Below are positions 29,612 through 34,774 of a stretch of DNA of 34,774 nucleotides, one piece after another. Below the pieces are notes generated by a model. It worked only from the letters and a program-made list of their open reading frames with translations. It was not told the DNA's origin and searched no databases. This DNA is from Bryobacterales bacterium (lineage in GTDB: Bacteria > Acidobacteriota > Terriglobia > Bryobacterales > Bryobacteraceae): NCBI GenBank assembly GCA_003166875.1, contig PMUN01000321.1, forward strand, positions 1 to 34,774, given 5' to 3'. Each line of letters opens with the position of its first letter. Within the stretch, counting starts at the first letter, position 1. A program made the translations under genes and the position numbers.

Positions 29612-31675
29612 TTGAGACACCAAGCCCTCGCGACAATCGGCGACCGTGCCCTGTTCATCCTGGGCGCGGCGCTGGTATTGTGTTCCGGCATGGACGCTCA
29701 AACCGTGGCTCGCGCCACCGGCGTGACCGGACGCGCCCTGATTTTGAGCGGCAACGGAACACCCGCTATCACGCTGGCGCCTGGCTACGAGTTGGGCCCT
29801 GGGGACCGGTTGGACACGCACGGCGGCGGCCGAATCGTAATTGAACTGACCGACGGAAGCATGGTCATCGTACAGCCGGAATCTGTGATCGTGATCAAAG
29901 ACTTTCGCGCCGCTGCTTCACTCCGTGAGTTGTTTGAGATCACGCTGGGCAGCGTGCGAGTAAAGATCAATCACTTTGGCGGGCGTCCCAATCCGTATCG
30001 CATAAACAGTCCTACCGCCTCGATCGCCGTGCGTGGAACCGACTTTAGCGTCACCGTGAATAGACTTGGCGATACCCAGGTATTGGTTTACGAGGGCAGT
30101 GTCGAAGTAACCAGTCTGGCCGACCCCGCGCAATCAGTGGTCATCGAAGCAGGCCGCGGGGTGCTGCTGGTTCCGGGGCAAGGTTTTCAATTGTTCAACG
30201 TACCCTCCGCCCGCGAAATCGCGGAGCAAAATCGCGGGTCCGGCGCGGCGGGCACGGATACCCACGGAGGCCAGGGCGACGAGCGTACCTGGGATTCGCC
30301 GCGCAATATCGCTAGCATTTACGAGCAGTACATCGCCGGTCTGTCTGAAATCGGACAGGCTCCTTTCCTGCTGCGCTACAATGCTTTTCCGGAATCGCAT
30401 CTGGATAGTCTGGAAAACCCCGCATACGCCACTGGGTTCAAGGCGGCCGAAGGACGCATCGTGTTCCTACCGTCCCTGAACGGAAGCGGCGGCCTAGATG
30501 AAAACCCCACTCCGCCTGGGCTTTCCTCCTTCAGCCCACTTAATTACAGCGCTGCCACGCAGTTTTCGATGTTTGTTCCGCTGGCCAACAGCTTTGTGAT
30601 CGGTGGCAGCGTCACTGGATCGAAGATCGGAGAAGGTGTACAAGGCGCGCCGTCCGATCTCGGCTTGTCAAGCGTCTTGAGCCAGAGCGTACCCGCGAGA
30701 AGCTTACAAACCAGCGGTTCGTCAACGGGGGAGTTCATCTCGGGCTCTTTGCTCGTCGCACGGCGCTTCGGCGCGAACACCAGTGTTGGAATTGAAGTCG
30801 AAAGCTTGCGGGGGACTGGCTCCTTGGCTTCACAGATTCTTTCAACTGGACAACCGAGCGGCTCCATCGAGCGTATAGACTCCGGTTCCTCGATCTCGCA
30901 GAATCGCATTACCGCAGGCATTGAAAGAAATTTGCCGCATGATCAAAAACTCGGGATCTTTTATCGCTACAGCTTAATCGATGCTCAGGACAACGACACG
31001 AGTCATACATTGAACAACCTTCCAGAGCCGCTCGATTCGACTCGATCTTCAGGCCATTCGTCCGAATTTGGTCTTCGTCTTCGCGGACCGTTGGGTCGAA
31101 AGTTTTTCTATGGATTGGAGGCGTCCCGGCTCGGGCTGTCGCTGAGCGACAACTTGACGCGATCCATCGCGGTCGATTCGCAACAGCGGGACCGTGCGCA
31201 GCGAAGCTCCGCAGCGTTGGGCTTTGGTTATTTTCTCAATCAGCGGACAGTGTTGAGCGCCGATCTCGCCGGCGGCGTCTCGCGTGCCGGCACGGGCCGC
31301 ACGGAGACTAGCATCGGCGACCTGCTGCAGACGGGCATCCAGAACAGCCGCTTCGTCTCAGCAAACCTGGGCGTTCAAACCAAGGTGTCCTCACACCTGT
31401 TTTTGAACGCGTCACTGCTGGCCATCGGGCAGGCGTACGACCTGAGTCAGGCCACTTACCCGGATAGCCTCGGGAATACGGTCCTCATTACAGACCCGTT
31501 TCTGCCTCTGACTGCCACGGGTTACAAGTTGCCACGCCGCTCCTCCGACTTCGGCGCGGGGTGGCGCTTTTCCAACAGCCTTTTTGCGCAATACGTGTTC
31601 TCCACCTCTTACGGTGTCGATTCCGGAGGCCACACCTTCATGCTGCGCTACACGTTCCGCTTGCACGGCGAATAA
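29612..31675 (+). CDS. FecR-domain protein with C-terminal beta-barrel-like region
   Basis: FecR (GPGDRLDTHGGGRIVIELTDGSMVIVQPESVIVIKDF...RINSPTASIAVRGTDFSVTVNRLGDTQVLVYEGSVEV); repeated beta-strand-like C-terminal region ending FMLRYTFRLHGE. TTG start; 37 nt after the regulator. Confidence 0.85.
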   Translation: MRHQALATIGDRALFILGAALVLCSGMDAQTVARATGVTGRALILSGNGTPAITLAPGYELGPGDRLDTHGGGRIVIELTDGSMVIVQPESVIVIKDFRAAASLRELFEITLGSVRVKINHFGGRPNPYRINSPTASIAVRGTDFSVTVNRLGDTQVLVYEGSVEVTSLADPAQSVVIEAGRGVLLVPGQGFQLFNVPSAREIAEQNRGSGAAGTDTHGGQGDERTWDSPRNIASIYEQYIAGLSEIGQAPFLLRYNAFPESHLDSLENPAYATGFKAAEGRIVFLPSLNGSGGLDENPTPPGLSSFSPLNYSAATQFSMFVPLANSFVIGGSVTGSKIGEGVQGAPSDLGLSSVLSQSVPARSLQTSGSSTGEFISGSLLVARRFGANTSVGIEVESLRGTGSLASQILSTGQPSGSIERIDSGSSISQNRITAGIERNLPHDQKLGIFYRYSLIDAQDNDTSHTLNNLPEPLDSTRSSGHSSEFGLRLRGPLGRKFFYGLEASRLGLSLSDNLTRSIAVDSQQRDRAQRSSAALGFGYFLNQRTVLSADLAGGVSRAGTGRTETSIGDLLQTGIQNSRFVSANLGVQTKVSSHLFLNASLLAIGQAYDLSQATYPDSLGNTVLITDPFLPLTATGYKLPRRSSDFGAGWRFSNSLFAQYVFSTSYGVDSGGHTFMLRYTFRLHGE

Positions 31676-31700
31676 TTGCGAAAGAGTGACATCGGCATGT

Positions 31701-31739
31701 CTTCCCTAAAAAAGAAGGGGGCGAGGGAAGGATGCCCCC
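31701..31739 (+). other. H-type pseudoknot-like arrangement of two interlocking stems
   Basis: CTTCCCT (31701-31707)/AGGGAAG (31724-31730) and GGGGGC (31717-31722)/GCCCCC (31734-31739). Confidence 0.45.
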
Positions 31740-32000
31740 CTAACCGAAAACTACGGTTGCGACGCTCGTGTTATGAACATCGCGCCGGAACGAGTGCACG
31801 CAGCGTACCGAACGCTCGCAGCGAGATAGGTCAATGAGAATGCAAAGATCGGATCGTTTTGCATAGCAATCGCCGAGATCCTTGGCGTGGCATCTCGTCA
31901 CATCAGGAGATTCGGACGGTGGCCGAATGCCGCTGACAGGCGGTCCCATTGACCGGGTGTTTGAACGGTATTGGGCCAGACCACAAGCCTCGAATAGACT

Positions 32001-32705
32001 TTATGGCGCGTCATCTTTCCCTGCGCGGTGCTTTCGTGAAAACTTGCGGTTTATGTCCGGCCAGAACTCCTTCAAGATATTCGCCGCCATGTCGACCCCG
32101 AGTTGAACACCGAGTTTGGAGACTGCATTGGTGGCCGTCCGATTATCCGGATAGTACGCGGTCGAAATCGCCACGGCGGTTGAATTGCCGATGATCTCTG
32201 AAAAATTGAACTGCGTATGATCGGAATCCGTGTGAGTCCAGAAGATCTGGCCGGCCGCGCTTCCCAGGCGCGACCAGACTGTTCCTGTCCCGCGCCGGAA
32301 GTAGCGAGGGTCCTGGTGAAGCAGCACGGGATAGATTGCTTCCGTCATCATGTCTCCGATCACGAAATCGGCGTAGGACGTCCCCAGGTACCGAGCGTAA
32401 CCCTTTACTCCTTGCCCGAACGCCGGAGTCGCGTTCGTCAACTGAGCTTCGCCCGCGAACAATACGGCAAGTGCGGCGGTACCGCGGTCAAACGATTCCT
32501 CCGTAGCAATCTTGAACTTTTCTTCAGGAGTGAGTGGCTTATAGGGATGTAAACTCGCGGAAGTCCGAAAGTTAGGAATGATCCAGAATATTCGTTTGTC
32601 GTCGGGTTGCGCCGGATTCGGTGTGGGTGAGGGCTGCTGGCCCAGCCCAACGCTCGAACCGAGGGTGCAAAGAGCGACGAACAAAACGCGTCCATGAGAG
32701 AGCAT
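32001..32705 (-). CDS. secreted hypothetical protein of acidobacterial type
   Basis: 234 aa; signal peptide; LTPEEKFKIATEESFDRGTAALAVLFAGEAQ, GDMMTEAIYPVLLHQDPRYFRRGTGTVWSRLG. Confidence 0.75.
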   Translation of the reverse strand: MLSHGRVLFVALCTLGSSVGLGQQPSPTPNPAQPDDKRIFWIIPNFRTSASLHPYKPLTPEEKFKIATEESFDRGTAALAVLFAGEAQLTNATPAFGQGVKGYARYLGTSYADFVIGDMMTEAIYPVLLHQDPRYFRRGTGTVWSRLGSAAGQIFWTHTDSDHTQFNFSEIIGNSTAVAISTAYYPDNRTATNAVSKLGVQLGVDMAANILKEFWPDINRKFSRKHRAGKDDAP

Positions 32706-32796
32706 GCGTTCCAGCGTGCACGAGAAGTACCAGCCTCAACGCTCGGAACAGAGCAGCGAGCTTCATAGTGGAGCCTTGACGCGTTGTCCTAGCCGC

Positions 32797-32850
32797 GAAC
32801 ACGGCGGCAAACTGCCACATGCCGGGCGAAGACTGCGACACTTTGCCCAC
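32797..32850. repeat. 54-bp repeat, copy A (between 32705- gene and hpnJ)
   Basis: 43/54 identical without gaps to 34576-34629; contains imperfect dyad CAAACTGCCACA / TGCGACACTTTG. Confidence 0.75.
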
Positions 32851-33087
32851 CGACTGCCGGATATGTCGTCCAGTTGCCACTGCGGCCTTGTCCCGCTCCG
32901 GCCCGCAGTTGGCACAATGCGTCTGGTTGGCTGCGATCGAAAGAGGTTGGCTAGCCGGCGAAGATGCTGGCGGTCCGGAAGCAAACGTGCAGTAGCAGAG
33001 CGTCATATGAATTCGAAAGCGGCCACGGCCTACCCCTGGAACTGCGGCCGCAGAAGAACAGGCGGATTGTAGAGCCGAGCGAATATC

Positions 33088-34539
33088 ATGCGAACACTAT
33101 TTTTGAATCCGCCCTCGTTCGAGGGTTTTGACGGAGGTGCCAACTCACGGTGGCCCGCCACGCGCGAAATAGAGTCCTACTGGTACCCGGTGTGGCTTTG
33201 TTACCCCGCCGGAATGCTGCCGGACAGCAAGGTTGTAGATGCTCCGCCGCACAAGATATCGGTTGCGCAGATCGTCGAATTGTCAAAAGATTTCGAGCTC
33301 CTCGTGTTGTTTACTTCAAGCGTGGGCTTCCACGTCGACCTGAAGATCGCGGAAATGATAAAAGACACGAACCCGAAATTGAAGGTGGCATTTGTCGGGC
33401 CGCCGGTTACGATCGATCCGGAGAAGGCGCTTCAGAATCCAGCAGTCGATTTTATCGTGCGACGCGAATTCGATTATCAGATCGCCCGCTACGCCACTGG
33501 TACGCCGCTCGAAGAATTGCCCGGCGTGAGCTTCCGGAAAAATGGCGGCATTACACACAATCTCGAGGGCGGGGTTATTGAAAACCTAGACGAGCTACCT
33601 TGGGTGACGAAGACCTACAAGCGCGACCTCGACGTAACACGCTACAACGTTCCGTTCCTGCATCATCCGTACATCTCCTTGTACACCTCGCGTGGGTGTC
33701 CCGCTATGTGCACTTTCTGCCTCTGGCCACAGACGCATTCTGGACACCGGTGGCGCCTGCGCTCAAGCGACGACGTTGCAGCGGAGGTCCGCTATGCGGT
33801 CAGCACCTTTCCGGAGGTCAAGGAGATCTTTTTCGATGACGATACCTTCAATTACCGGAAGGCCCGTACGCTTGAGTTGTGTGCGAAGCTCAAGCCTCTC
33901 AAATTTACTTGGTCGTGTACCTCACGGGTGACAACGGATTACGAAACGCTCAAAGCGATGAAGGAATCGGGATGCCGTTTGCTGATCGTCGGATATGAAT
34001 CTGGCGATCCGCAGATCCTGAAAAACATCAAGAAGGGCGCCACCGTCGAGATGGCGCTGCGATTCACTGAGAATTGCAAAAAGCTGGGCCTCACGATCCA
34101 CGGAGATTTCATCGTCGGGTTACCCGGCGAAACGCGGGAGACAATTCGACGGACGATTGACTTTGCAAAACGCCTCGACACTGAAACCATCCAGGTATCG
34201 ATCGCGCACGCACTTCCCGGCACGGAACTCCACAACTATGCCGTCCAGAACGGATTGATCAATCTCTCGATGGCCGACGAGGCGGGCCATCAGCTCCCGA
34301 ACATCACATACCCAGGACTGGACGAAGCGGAACTAGTGGACTCGGTCGAACGCTTCTACGACGAGTACTATTTTCGGCCGGGTGTAGTATGGCGTATGGT
34401 CCGCAAGACAATTCTCAATTCTCACGAGCGGCACAGGCTGGCCAAGGAGGCACGCGAGTATCTGTCTTTACGTTCCAAGCGCAAACGGTTCGTGGTTGAC
34501 CAGCGCAAAGTCGTGGCGGCAAGTGCCGCGACTGAGTAG
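33088..34539 (+). CDS. hpnJ: B12-binding-domain radical SAM protein HpnJ (hopanoid side-chain modification)
   Basis: MRTLFLNPPSFEGFDGGANSRWPATREIESYWYPVWLCYPAGMLPDSKVVDAPPH; radical SAM CxxxCxxC in SRGCPAMCTFCLWPQ; HGDFIVGLPGETRETI. Confidence 0.9.
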   Translation: MRTLFLNPPSFEGFDGGANSRWPATREIESYWYPVWLCYPAGMLPDSKVVDAPPHKISVAQIVELSKDFELLVLFTSSVGFHVDLKIAEMIKDTNPKLKVAFVGPPVTIDPEKALQNPAVDFIVRREFDYQIARYATGTPLEELPGVSFRKNGGITHNLEGGVIENLDELPWVTKTYKRDLDVTRYNVPFLHHPYISLYTSRGCPAMCTFCLWPQTHSGHRWRLRSSDDVAAEVRYAVSTFPEVKEIFFDDDTFNYRKARTLELCAKLKPLKFTWSCTSRVTTDYETLKAMKESGCRLLIVGYESGDPQILKNIKKGATVEMALRFTENCKKLGLTIHGDFIVGLPGETRETIRRTIDFAKRLDTETIQVSIAHALPGTELHNYAVQNGLINLSMADEAGHQLPNITYPGLDEAELVDSVERFYDEYYFRPGVVWRMVRKTILNSHERHRLAKEAREYLSLRSKRKRFVVDQRKVVAASAATE

Positions 34540-34575
34540 ATATTGTCACTCTTCTACGGCATGGCCGGTGTTTCG

Positions 34576-34629
34576 GAACACGGTGACAAACTGCCGCATC
34601 CGTGACGAATAGCGCGACAGTTTGCCCAC
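34576..34629. repeat. 54-bp repeat, copy B (just downstream of hpnJ)
   Basis: See copy A; contains dyad CAAACTGCCGCA / CGCGACAGTTTG. Confidence 0.75.
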
Positions 34630-34709
34630 AAACGGGCTGGCTACATCGTCAGCATGCGGTTGATTGGGCCGGGGGGAGTGGAAAATGCTTTGTAGTGCAG
34701 AGAAAGAAA

Positions 34710-34740
34710 CACGTGTGCCGAAAGGGACACGGCACACGTG
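34710..34740. repeat. perfect 11-bp inverted repeat CACGTGTGCCG / CGGCACACGTG with 9-nt spacer
   Basis: Arms 34710-34720 and 34730-34740; no T-tract follows. Confidence 0.75.
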
Positions 34741-34774
34741 ACCAACATACCTAATGGGAATCGCCGTCGTGATC

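Noticed and set aside
32968-32984. Sigma-54-like TGGCGGTCCGGAAGCAA upstream of hpnJ
   Set aside because: Spacing fits GG-N10-GC but the -12 half (AAGCA) and -24 half (TGGCGG) are both weak
1-34774. CRISPR arrays, tRNA or rRNA genes, prophage modules
   Set aside because: No regularly spaced direct repeats, no cloverleaf with conserved T-arm noticed, no rRNA motifs; only one weak terminase-like ORF

Overview
The window looks like accessory chromosome from an Acidobacteria (Solibacter/Bryobacter-like) genome; the lineage is inferred from protein flavour only. Intact or near-intact loci: a CheB-CheR-PAS-histidine kinase-receiver hybrid (split by one frameshift), a single-domain globin, a PilZ protein, a STAS anti-anti-sigma protein, a DUF885 protein, a neutral ceramidase-like protein, glycogen phosphorylase, a large secreted acidobacterial protein, an Oar-like TonB receptor (split by one frameshift), a CHASE2 histidine kinase / NtrC-type regulator / FecR-domain barrel operon, a secreted protein, and the radical-SAM hopanoid protein HpnJ. 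Between them lie gene remnants: IS transposases, an endonuclease C-terminus, DUF4159, a cupin-like domain and an adenylate kinase without a P-loop. The best candidate for an undescribed system is the CHASE2-HK/NtrC/FecR-barrel operon. Its upstream region, shared with the divergent TonB receptor, carries a near-consensus sigma-54 promoter and a 19-bp dyad about 100 bp further upstream. Other non-coding signals: an 80%-identical ungapped 54-bp repeat on both sides of hpnJ, an H-type pseudoknot-like structure after the FecR gene, an inverted-repeat element near 14 kb, and a possible small-RNA locus upstream of the globin gene. All six frameshifts I could localise fall in 2-3 nt homopolymers. All calls are from reading sequence; no searches were run.
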